Part shown: positions 36,959 through 44,831 of the stretch, piece after piece | Position numbering within the stretch: the first letter of the stretch is position 1 | Layout of the letters: each line of letters starts with the position of its first letter | Source of the DNA: Chryseobacterium jejuense | GTDB lineage: Bacteria > Bacteroidota > Bacteroidia > Flavobacteriales > Weeksellaceae | Length of the DNA: 64,000 nucleotides | Assembly (NCBI RefSeq): GCF_017877355.1 | Contig: NZ_JAGIPR010000013.1 | Location: forward strand, 79,158 to 143,157 | Reading direction: 5' to 3' | Program-made: the position numbers and the translations under genes | The notes under the pieces: generated by a model | What the model was told of the DNA's origin: nothing | Database searches by the model: none | The model's input: the letters and a program-made list of their open reading frames with translations, nothing else

Positions 36959-37183
36959 AAGTTTGATATAGGTGTAAATGATTCTTAAAAAAATCAAAAA
37001 GAAAGACATTTCTAAATTCTGTTTCCTTCAGAAATTAAAGTGCATTGTTGTTTTTAATTTTGTGCTTCATAATTATAGTTTTTGTAAAAATAGTAATTTA
37101 ATTAAATAATATAAATTATTAATAGATAACTAAGTAATGAATTAAAATTTAATGAATACTTATTTTATATACTTGAAAGATCT

Positions 37184-38614
37184 TTAAGAGTTACTAACTG
37201 AGGAGGAGACATTAAAATCATAATAAAATTGAAAATATCTTTTATCTTGAACTAATCTATATTGAAATTCTCCAACTTTCCAAACTCTACCGTTCCAATG
37301 ATTATTTTCATCAATTTCTGATTCATCAAAATATCCTTTATCACTACTATCACTTCCTAAATGATCAACTATAATTTTGACCATTTCTTTAATTTCTTTA
37401 TAAAATACTCCTAAACAATTTGTTGGAAGCTCTTTTCCAAACATAATACTGAAAGAATTTTTATCAGAATCAGAATTGAACAGATATATTTTATTGAAGT
37501 AGCCTAAATAGTAAAAGTTTGAGAAATGAACTTGGTAACAATCATCAGGGTTATTTTCGTCTGAAATATCATAGAAATTCCCTGATTGTAATACTTCACT
37601 AAGTTTGTTCCAACTTGTTGTAAAATCTACATTTTCAATATTTTCTTGATAAAATTTGATAAATTCTTCTGGTTTTAAAACATGAGTGGAAATATTTTTC
37701 TTTTGGTAAACAGCTTTTGCTTTCTGATAGTTCTTTTTATCGTTAGTAATATAGATATCACATGTTGAAGCAAATGCTGTATGAAATGCATCTTGAGTGG
37801 TATTCTTAAAAGTATTCTTTTCTTTGTCAGTAACCTTGACTTTATCTGAATAAAAACCGTGCATGTCCAAATTAATGTATGCAGAGCTTAAATCATTGAA
37901 CCATTTAGGAGCATGTTTTTCATCCATATAATCTTTTTCTAATGGGCTTTCAACTCCTAGTTTTTTGTAGGTCTCTTTTAAAACTTCGAACGGGTTATTG
38001 TTAGGATCGTTAAGCTTTCCTTGATTAATATTCAGATTTTTAAATGGATGTTTTAAATCCTTGTATCCTTCTTTTTCATTGATGTTTTCTAACATCTTTC
38101 CCATTGAATTAAAAAGCCCTTCCATAGTTGGATTTTCTTTTAAACCAGGAAACATCGCATTCATAAAGTCTGAGCTTTGAGGATCTTCCATTGCATCTTT
38201 AAAAATATTATCGAGAGGGAATGATTTCAAAGATGTTTTAATAGGGGCAATTAATTCGGAATCTTTATTATCATCACCAATCGAATTGAATATTTTATCA
38301 AACGAAAAATCATCCATTAGACTTTTACTATCCAGCTCATTCTCAAATAAATGAAAAGGTTCATTATGCTGGATAACTATATCCTTGCCATTATTGAAAA
38401 TACAAAGGTCCTGTGTTATTTCAGATAGAAATTCTAAGTCAGATTGTATTTCTTTATTTACTTTATCATCCGAATAGCTTGATGCAATATCTGAAATATG
38501 TGAAGTGGAATAAATAATAATAAATTTTTCTGGTTGTCGTATTATTTTTTCCAACTCCTCAAATCTTCCATTTTTGATTCCATTTAGAACATTCCAATCA
38601 ATATATAGTTTCAT
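37184..38614 (-). CDS. PIN-like nuclease domain protein
   Basis: This 476-aa protein starts MKLYIDWNVLNGI, placing an Asp at residue 6 as in PIN domains. The second half of a PIN fold is visible at ~272-312: TTQDAFHTAFASTCDIYITNDKKN with D275, D286 and D292, then STHVLKPEEF. About 230 charged residues are inserted between the halves, and a C-terminal domain of ~150 residues follows. The likely activity is metal-dependent RNA cleavage. It overlaps the upstream 1210-aa gene by 17 bp, so the two form a translationally coupled pair. Confidence 0.72.
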   Translation of the reverse strand: MKLYIDWNVLNGIKNGRFEELEKIIRQPEKFIIIYSTSHISDIASSYSDDKVNKEIQSDLEFLSEITQDLCIFNNGKDIVIQHNEPFHLFENELDSKSLMDDFSFDKIFNSIGDDNKDSELIAPIKTSLKSFPLDNIFKDAMEDPQSSDFMNAMFPGLKENPTMEGLFNSMGKMLENINEKEGYKDLKHPFKNLNINQGKLNDPNNNPFEVLKETYKKLGVESPLEKDYMDEKHAPKWFNDLSSAYINLDMHGFYSDKVKVTDKEKNTFKNTTQDAFHTAFASTCDIYITNDKKNYQKAKAVYQKKNISTHVLKPEEFIKFYQENIENVDFTTSWNKLSEVLQSGNFYDISDENNPDDCYQVHFSNFYYLGYFNKIYLFNSDSDKNSFSIMFGKELPTNCLGVFYKEIKEMVKIIVDHLGSDSSDKGYFDESEIDENNHWNGRVWKVGEFQYRLVQDKRYFQFYYDFNVSSSVSNS

Positions 38615-41600
38615 TGCTAAAAATATTTTTTCTTTTTACTTCACTTAATGAATAAATTTCGACATTTTCAATATCCTTTATAAGATTTAAAGGTAACTGA
38701 TATGATGAAATGAGTATAGACTTTACTTTGAAATCAGAAAAATCATACTTGAAAATTTCAGATAGTTTATTTAAATTATTTTCAAGCCAGATTCTTCTAT
38801 TATCATGCAATGGCAACTTGTCATCAATATAATTTTTGGAGTTTGTATAATATTCATATATTATTTTTGCTTGTTTTGTATTTTTACACTCTATGGAATA
38901 TATGATATTATTTATTTTATCAAATGCTAAGACATCTACATCTCCATATTCTCTATTTGCAATTTTTTGAGTGATTTTAAATTCATATGGTACAACTTCT
39001 AAAGATGTTTTTTTTGATAACCATAAATAAACTTCATTTCTAAATTCTTTCCCCTTAATATTGTTTCTGTTAGCTTGTAATTTATTTAATTCTTTATATT
39101 TTTTGTCATATTTAATTGCCCCTTCCATAAATTTAGCAAGATAATTTTCGTATGCAGCGGACAAATGTCTTGCACTATATATAAATTTATTATCAATCTT
39201 AATAATTGGTTTTAGAAGATAAGAAAGAGGTCTGTTATATCTCCATGGTTGTATATCAGAATATTGATAGGTCTTAGGTGGATGAAGAATATTTCCTCTT
39301 GGAGTAATGACAAAATGTTCAATTAAAGAATTATATTCATTTTCACCTATTTTACATTCTTTTTTTAGTATTTCCTTAAATTGATTTTCTTTAATTATGC
39401 TCACCGAATTTTCTTCGTTTAGACTATTATGAGATAAAAAGAAAAAGATAGCATTAATTACAGGTATTGTAATACCTAAATCGTTTTCAAAAGCTTTATC
39501 AACAATATCATAGTAGTCTTCTGGCAGAGATGTTTCAGAAACTTCCGTTTGATTTTCCTCACTAAAAAAAGCTGTCGATTCATAGTGCTCATCTTTTTTA
39601 TGCTCATTTGTGAAATTATTTATTCTTTCATAAAAATCATAATTTATTCCTATTCTTCCAGAAGCAAGTAATCCCATTTCAGGATTATCTAAATCAAATT
39701 TGATGGAATCTGCTAAACTTCCCCAAAAGATTATTTCATCTAATAAGGCCACCAAAAAATCTATATCATTATCATTTGGTTTTTTAATTCCTTTATTTGG
39801 TTCCGCTACAATAAATTCTATTAAGTTCCTTGTAGCTAATGCAGTTCTAATATTTTTACTTTCTTCGTTTATGAATTTATTAAATGCATCCTCATAATTT
39901 TTAAAACATTCAAAATAAGTAACCAGCCTTATTTTTTTAAATGAATTTTCATTAAGTAATGCTTCATGTCTCAACATTGTGAACTCAAGAAGCTCAATTG
40001 TATTATAAAGTTTAAGAGAACTACTAATTTTAGCTATAAGAGTATTAATGACTTTATAAGATATATTTAGTTTCTCATCTTTGGAGGTAATTTTCTTTCC
40101 AATTTTAAGTTTACTCCATTCAATAATACTTTCTATAATAAGTGATTTATCTGATTTTTCAATGTACCTTGTTTTAGGAATAAATCTATTGTCCTGTTTT
40201 ATATCGTCTTTTGTATCTCCTGTTACTATCATTTTTCTCATGCTCAAAGGCATATGAGTTGAAAGAATTTCTTTTATATTTCTTTCTGTAATTTCTACAC
40301 CGTAATCTTTTAATAATAATGAAATCAAATTGAGTATTAGATCCATCAATATTCTTTCACCATAGTTGTCCTTTCTATTCAACGAATTAAATAATGTTAC
40401 AGGAATATTTATAATAATTTTATTTAACAATCTGTCAATAGTATATTTAAAATTGACTTTTGTATTTTTATTATTCTCAATATCTAATGAAGTCGCAGAA
40501 TAAAATTTTTCATCAAAACCAATTTCAATATTTAGTGGAAACTTAATGTTTGAAGGAAAGTATGACTTTAGAGATGGATAAAAGTCGTTCAACCAATATG
40601 CAACTGAGTCAGCAAAATTCTTTCCTGTTATATCGTAACTCTTAGAATTGGTAATCCATATTGGAAAATTATATTTTTCTAAAATAATTTCTAAATCTCC
40701 TCTGAAAATATTTTCAGAAGTATAAATTGGGGCATACGTTTCTGTTTTATATGCTGGAATATAACCCATTGTACCTTCGTCTCCGATATATGGAATTAAA
40801 TGTTTATCATTTTTTTGTAGAGCTGTTATTATTTGGTTACCTTGTAATTCAAAATCAAATTGAATAAAAGTTGGAATTGGTTGATCTGCTGGAAAGAAAG
40901 AGCCTTCATTTTCACTATACCAATAGTATCTTGTTAAGAAAGAAAAATATGGAAGAATCATCACATTGTTCTCATAGCATTTTTTTTCAGCAACTAAGTA
41001 TTTCCAAAGACTAAGTTTATTAGGATTATAAAGAGTAAGGAAATGTTGTAAATCTGATAAAGAAATTGCAACTTGGAATTTTGCATTTTCAATAATTTTA
41101 TGTTGCGTAAATTTGGGGTATTCAGCATCAAAATCTCCAGTTACAGTAACAAAAATAAAATTATCTTCTGCCTTTTGCGTTTCTATAAATTTATTAATAT
41201 TATCTTCCAAAGATTCTGTAGTACCAATATTATAAGTAACAATTGCAAACTTATCAGTGTCAAATTGAAATAGATCGAACCATTCATGGGCATTCAATAA
41301 ATTCCATCCCATTCCTGAAAACAATTTTCCAGATTCATTTTTAAAAAATCTGAGATATGCATTTTTGAAATTATCTACTTCATCAAATTCTTTAAGTTTC
41401 CTATTGATAAATGTATTCAGAGCATACATTTCTGAGGAAGGTAAAACTAAATGATATTTTTCATCAAAATATATAAAAGGTTTTCTTGTTAATTCTAGAT
41501 TGTCAAAATCATAATCGGAGCAGTTTTCATAATTCGTGATAAATTCGGTTATTATATCTGTTGTAATTTTACATTTTTTTGTTATGCTCTTAATATCTTG

Positions 41601-42230
41601 TTCTGAAAATGTAAAGCATTTTTTATTATTTTCAATAAATTTTTCTGGTGGAAAGATAATATTCCCTCTAAAGTTTTCAGTAAATTGAAACCTTTTTATT
41701 TCGAGTTTATTTGCTATAGAATTATGAATTTCCAAAAGAAAGATTGTTCCCTCATAAATGGCTCTTTTACAATTTTCGGAAATATTATTTTTAAAAAAGA
41801 ATAAAGTATTTAAAATATTCTGATTAATATCCGTTGTTCCATTTGCTATACCAGGAAATACTACATTATTACCATTATAAAACATAATGTTTTCTGAAAA
41901 ACAACACTCATTTGGGTCTTCTTCAAATGAATTTGGATATTTTTCTTTTATAATCTTTTCAAGAATATTTAAATCAACTTTTCCATTATTTGTATTTAAA
42001 TTTTGGATTATTAGATTTTGAATTTTTTCTATGCGTATTATTTTTGAGCTATTTTCTGGAATTAGTTGAAGCAGTGCAAATATTTGTAATAATTCAATTG
42101 AATTGTTATTTTTTATATAGATTTCAAAATCAAAACTTTTGTTGGTACTTTTAGCACCACAACAAAATTTTATTTTTTTTCCACTTCCACAAGGGCAAAG
42201 TGCATAAACATTTGGTTTCATAGTAAACAA
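38598..42230 (-). CDS. Large SEC-C zinc motif / PD-(D/E)xK nuclease protein
   Basis: This 1210-aa protein begins with a SEC-C zinc motif (CPCGSGKKIKFCC, C12/C14/C23/C24). The C-terminal ~120 residues contain a restriction-endonuclease-like core: YGDVDVLAFD (D1097, D1099) followed by IIYSIECKN (E1114, K1116), as in PD-(D/E)xK enzymes. The ~1000 residues between are helical and charged; I recognise no helicase or Walker motif there. Alternative start: Met at 42,221. It forms a two-gene operon with the PIN-like gene. A SEC-C plus nuclease plus PIN pair suggests nucleic-acid-targeting defence; the exact target is unknown. Confidence 0.75.
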   Translation of the reverse strand: MFTMKPNVYALCPCGSGKKIKFCCGAKSTNKSFDFEIYIKNNNSIELLQIFALLQLIPENSSKIIRIEKIQNLIIQNLNTNNGKVDLNILEKIIKEKYPNSFEEDPNECCFSENIMFYNGNNVVFPGIANGTTDINQNILNTLFFFKNNISENCKRAIYEGTIFLLEIHNSIANKLEIKRFQFTENFRGNIIFPPEKFIENNKKCFTFSEQDIKSITKKCKITTDIITEFITNYENCSDYDFDNLELTRKPFIYFDEKYHLVLPSSEMYALNTFINRKLKEFDEVDNFKNAYLRFFKNESGKLFSGMGWNLLNAHEWFDLFQFDTDKFAIVTYNIGTTESLEDNINKFIETQKAEDNFIFVTVTGDFDAEYPKFTQHKIIENAKFQVAISLSDLQHFLTLYNPNKLSLWKYLVAEKKCYENNVMILPYFSFLTRYYWYSENEGSFFPADQPIPTFIQFDFELQGNQIITALQKNDKHLIPYIGDEGTMGYIPAYKTETYAPIYTSENIFRGDLEIILEKYNFPIWITNSKSYDITGKNFADSVAYWLNDFYPSLKSYFPSNIKFPLNIEIGFDEKFYSATSLDIENNKNTKVNFKYTIDRLLNKIIINIPVTLFNSLNRKDNYGERILMDLILNLISLLLKDYGVEITERNIKEILSTHMPLSMRKMIVTGDTKDDIKQDNRFIPKTRYIEKSDKSLIIESIIEWSKLKIGKKITSKDEKLNISYKVINTLIAKISSSLKLYNTIELLEFTMLRHEALLNENSFKKIRLVTYFECFKNYEDAFNKFINEESKNIRTALATRNLIEFIVAEPNKGIKKPNDNDIDFLVALLDEIIFWGSLADSIKFDLDNPEMGLLASGRIGINYDFYERINNFTNEHKKDEHYESTAFFSEENQTEVSETSLPEDYYDIVDKAFENDLGITIPVINAIFFFLSHNSLNEENSVSIIKENQFKEILKKECKIGENEYNSLIEHFVITPRGNILHPPKTYQYSDIQPWRYNRPLSYLLKPIIKIDNKFIYSARHLSAAYENYLAKFMEGAIKYDKKYKELNKLQANRNNIKGKEFRNEVYLWLSKKTSLEVVPYEFKITQKIANREYGDVDVLAFDKINNIIYSIECKNTKQAKIIYEYYTNSKNYIDDKLPLHDNRRIWLENNLNKLSEIFKYDFSDFKVKSILISSYQLPLNLIKDIENVEIYSLSEVKRKNIFSNETIY

Positions 42231-42623
42231 GATATAAGCTTTAAATTATAATAAATTGTATTTGTTGACTTATTACTTAAATATTGTAATAAATTACACT
42301 AATTAAATCACTTATAATAGAGTAGAATGTAATCTACAAAGAAAAATAAAATTATAAGATTCTTTTTACGGTTTCCCTCAATTCCATATGTTATTACATT
42401 CTGAGATTTTTTTAAAAAAATAAATTTCAATAATAAGATTATTTATACTCAAATCCCCCTTTTGGATACCCCCACCCATCCTTGGGAATGGAAAACATCC
42501 CCCCATCAGTAATAATAGAAAGAAAATTTCGGAGGCAGTAATACAATCAAGGTGATAGCTGATGTACTATTGCTCACAATTCTTTTGTTCCTGGTGTTTT
42601 ATCTAACTCAAAAATAAAAAACA
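42231..42623. other. Non-coding gap before the conserved 132-aa gene of island 1
   Basis: No gene is visible. The right 160 bp holds C-rich runs, a short hairpin and a block shared with the equivalent position of island 2 (described separately). The left part should carry the minus-strand promoter of the SEC-C/nuclease operon, but I could not pick a clear box. Confidence 0.5.
42468..42538. promoter_or_regulatory. Conserved non-coding element, island 1 copy
   Basis: The order is a C-rich run (ACCCCCACCCAT), a small hairpin at 42,484-42,501 (GGGaATG-gaaaa-CATCCC), TAATAGAAA, AAATTTC and GGCAG. The same order occurs at 59,597-59,668, also upstream of the homologous gene. In that copy the hairpin is GGGG-aacct-CCCC, so pairing is kept while sequence changes. 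It could be an origin, a protein-binding site or an RNA leader. Confidence 0.55.
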
Positions 42624-43022
42624 ATGGTGACAATTATCAACTACAAAAAAAGAGAAAAAGAAGATGGAACTACATTCTATGTTCTGGAAGTTCAGGGAGG
42701 TATTGAAATGGTTATGAGCCAAACCACAGGGCAATTCTATGCTACATCCAAAAAGGCGTTTATATCATCAACATTTGATGAATTAACCTGTAAGGCTTTA
42801 ATAGGAACTCAAATGCAGGGAAGTATTATCAAGCAGGAATGTGAAGCCTACGAGTATACTGTTAAGGACACAGGAGATGTGATCATCCTTCATCATAGGT
42901 TTGTATACTCGGTACAAGAACCAGGAGCAAACAATAATGTTAATAAACAGGTAAGTGATAGCTTTACTTCTGATGTTGAATTCTTTTCCAGAAGTGGGAA
43001 GCATGCATTAACAGGAGTGTAA
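42624..43022 (+). CDS. Conserved island chassis protein, 132 aa, copy 1
   Basis: This small protein begins MVTIINYKKREKEDGTTFYV and is clearly homologous to the 135-aa product at 59,748 (shared EVQGGIEMV, QFYATxKKxFISSTFDE, TCKALIGT, ECExYEY). The conserved part is rich in beta-type residues, and the last ~25 residues vary. I do not recognise a named family. Its constant place between the conserved element and RadC suggests a core element function; an ssDNA-binding role is conceivable but not shown. Confidence 0.7.
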   Translation: MVTIINYKKREKEDGTTFYVLEVQGGIEMVMSQTTGQFYATSKKAFISSTFDELTCKALIGTQMQGSIIKQECEAYEYTVKDTGDVIILHHRFVYSVQEPGANNNVNKQVSDSFTSDVEFFSRSGKHALTGV

Positions 43023-43047
43023 TAACTTAAATAAAATGTAAAGTGTC

Positions 43048-43145
43048 AAAGCGCTGAAATTATATAAAGCTTTTATTTTTTGGAATCTGGACTTAAAGCC
43101 AAAGGAAATCAAAATTAGTTTAATATTTCAGTGCTTTAGCTTTTT
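43048..43145 (+). terminator. Long-loop hairpin between the 132-aa gene and radC (island 1)
   Basis: AAAGCGCTGAAAT (43,048-43,060) pairs with ATTTCAGTGCTTT (43,125-43,137), one wobble, over a ~64-nt loop. A short T-run follows. It may be a terminator or a small structured RNA; island 2 has an unrelated-sequence hairpin at the same place. Confidence 0.5.
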
Positions 43146-43169
43146 TAATCTTAAATAATACTTAATTAT

Positions 43170-43610
43170 ATGAACAAATTGATGGAAATATCGGTCAGTT
43201 ATATCACTCCTAATCAAGAAAAAATCAGAATTACAAGTCATAAGGATGCATACCACTTCATTATTAAAAATTGGAATTTAAATATAATAGAGTTTCAAGA
43301 AGAATGTAAAGTAATTTTAATGAATAAAGGAAATTTCGTTTTGGGTATTTTCGATGTTTCCAAAGGTGGTATAGACAGTTCAGTAGTAGATATACGAATT
43401 ATTCTAAGTGTAGCACTTAAATGTCATGCTACACAAATCATACTAGTGCATAATCATCCTAGTGGAAGCCTCACGCCAAGTAATTCAGACAAAAACATAA
43501 CTGAGAAGTTAAGCAAGGCTTGTGATTTACTGAACTTAACACTTTTAGATCATTTGATTATTTCAAAAAATAATTATTATAGCCTCAATAAAGAAGATAA
43601 TTTTTTATAA
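43170..43610 (+). CDS. RadC-like JAB-domain protein, copy 1
   Basis: This 146-aa JAB/MPN-fold protein has the zinc motif HNHPSGSLTPSNSD near residues 93-106 and an upstream Glu in EFQEECKVILM. RadC-like proteins are very frequent in Bacteroidota mobile elements; a metal-dependent hydrolase fold is established, but a DNA-repair role is not. It lacks the HhH N-terminus of full-length RadC. The homologue is at 60,279. Confidence 0.85.
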   Translation: MNKLMEISVSYITPNQEKIRITSHKDAYHFIIKNWNLNIIEFQEECKVILMNKGNFVLGIFDVSKGGIDSSVVDIRIILSVALKCHATQIILVHNHPSGSLTPSNSDKNITEKLSKACDLLNLTLLDHLIISKNNYYSLNKEDNFL

Positions 43611-43715
43611 TTCAAGATTAGTAATGTATTTATATAATCTTATTTATATAAGTATAAATTCTATTGCATTTCTAGAACTTGAATTACTTTCAGATAGTAT
43701 TAATAGCCAGAATTA

Positions 43716-43937
43716 TTATTTATCGAACTTAAACAGTTCATGAAATTCTATATTAAGAGCTTTTGAAATTTTGTATAAAGTAATAAGGCTTGGCGAAATT
43801 CTACCAGATTCTATTCTGCTCATATTTGATTTTTCAAAATTGCACATAGCGCCTAAATCAGATTGAGAAATATTTTTTTCTTCTCTGATCTGTTTTATTC
43901 TTTTGCTAATAAGTATTTGAAGAGATTCTTTATCCAA
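43716..43937 (-). CDS. XRE-family HTH repressor, island 1
   Basis: This 73-aa protein is almost entirely a lambda-repressor-like HTH: RIKQIREEKNISQSDLGAMCNFEKSNMSRIESGRISPSLITLYKISKAL. It is divergent from the small membrane-protein pair at 44,035. Two TTATCA-TGATAA operators lie in the 97-bp divergent region, one next to its own start and one over the opposite promoter, suggesting self-regulation and control of the membrane genes. Confidence 0.88.
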   Translation of the reverse strand: MDKESLQILISKRIKQIREEKNISQSDLGAMCNFEKSNMSRIESGRISPSLITLYKISKALNIEFHELFKFDK

Positions 43938-43952
43938 ACTTTGATGAAATAA

Positions 43953-43968
43953 TTATCAAAGTTGATAA
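43953..43968. promoter_or_regulatory. Operator palindrome 1 for the XRE repressor
   Basis: TTATCAA-AG-TTGATAA is a perfect inverted repeat starting 16 bp upstream of the XRE start codon. Confidence 0.65.
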
Positions 43969-43986
43969 CATTCCGATTTGATATGG

Positions 43987-44002
43987 TTATCAATAGTGAT
44001 AA
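43987..44002. promoter_or_regulatory. Operator palindrome 2 for the XRE repressor
   Basis: TTATCA-ATAG-TGATAA is a second copy whose centre is 34 bp from operator 1. It overlaps the -33 zone of the plus-strand promoter whose -7 box is at 44,008, so a bound repressor would block transcription of the membrane genes. Confidence 0.65.
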
Positions 44003-44007
44003 CTTTG

Positions 44008-44015
44008 TATTTTTG
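44008..44015 (+). promoter_or_regulatory. -7 promoter box for the membrane-protein pair
   Basis: TATTTTTG matches TAnnTTTG, 20 bp before the ATG at 44,035 and just downstream of operator 2. Confidence 0.55.
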
Positions 44016-44034
44016 TAATTAAATAATAACTCAA

Positions 44035-44439
44035 ATGAATAATTTTAAAAAACTTGGAAAATTGTCAGCAACAATAGGAAAGTCAATTTTTCGCTTACTT
44101 GTATTTACAATAGTGATAATAGCATTTGTTATGCAATTAGAAAAAAATAGAAATATATCATTGTCTGGAAGAGTAGGGGGAATCATTGGGACTATCGTTG
44201 CCATTTTTCTTTTTTACTTTATTCTTAGAGCATTGTTCAGACCAATATATAATCTGGGTAATAATATTCAACTACGACTAACAAACCAATTTACAGTACA
44301 ACAATATAAAAGTAAATGGATAATGAGTCTAATTTGTAGTATAATTATTAGTTTGCTGTTTATTATTCCTTCTTTTGGAATTTCAGTTTTACTGATGCTC
44401 CCTCAATTTATTTTATTGTATAAATCCAAAGATATATGA
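44035..44439 (+). CDS. Small membrane protein, ~4 helices
   Basis: This 134-aa protein has hydrophobic segments near residues 17-35 (FRLLVFTIVIIAFVMQL), 45-62 (GIIGTIVAIFLFYFILRAL) and a long pair at 100-130. It has no signal peptide and no named family. Its stop overlaps the next small membrane gene by 4 bp. It is controlled by the divergent XRE operators. It could be a toxin-like membrane effector or an accessory membrane protein; this cannot be decided from sequence. Confidence 0.65.
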   Translation: MNNFKKLGKLSATIGKSIFRLLVFTIVIIAFVMQLEKNRNISLSGRVGGIIGTIVAIFLFYFILRALFRPIYNLGNNIQLRLTNQFTVQQYKSKWIMSLICSIIISLLFIIPSFGISVLLMLPQFILLYKSKDI

Positions 44440-44675
44440 AAATTTTACTATTGGTAATTGCAGTACCAGTACTGCTAATTATTTCTATTTTCCTAAGTCT
44501 CGTTTTAGGTAGTTTGATTCGTTTTATTAATGAAGGTGATCGTTTTAAAAGTCCTTTGGATGATTATAGACCAATACCTATAGTTTTCAAAGATAAGGAG
44601 TTTTGGAAGACCCTATTAGCAGGTTTTTTCGTCTATTGTACACTACTATTTATTATAAAATATTTAATTGTTTGA
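44436..44675 (+). CDS. Small membrane protein, 2 helices
   Basis: This 79-aa protein has an N-terminal helix (ILLLVIAVPVLLIISIFLSLVLG) and a C-terminal helix (TLLAGFFVYCTLLFIIKYLIV), separated by a polar loop (EGDRFKSPLDDYRPIP). The ATG overlaps the stop of the 134-aa gene, so the two are translated together. The family is unknown. Confidence 0.6.
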   Translation: MKILLLVIAVPVLLIISIFLSLVLGSLIRFINEGDRFKSPLDDYRPIPIVFKDKEFWKTLLAGFFVYCTLLFIIKYLIV

Positions 44676-44796
44676 AATTTATATGCTTATCGTGAGGTGA
44701 TAAGAATTTTTAATCATATTATGAAGTTAAGTGAATGTAAAATAATACATTTTTCCATAATAATTTTGTCATACTTTAATACACTTAAAAACTTTC

Positions 44797-44804
44797 TATA
44801 TTTG
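44797..44804 (+). promoter_or_regulatory. -7 promoter box for the DUF262 gene
   Basis: TATATTTG matches the TAnnTTTG consensus, 27 bp upstream of the ATG at 44,832. No good -33 TTG at standard spacing was seen. Confidence 0.5.
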
Positions 44805-44831
44805 AAGTTTATTCGCAATTAAAAATAAATT

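Noticed and set aside
43170..43610. RadC as a DNA-repair gene
   Set aside because: The protein lacks the HhH domain and the JAB fold does not show repair activity; position marks it as a mobile-element gene.
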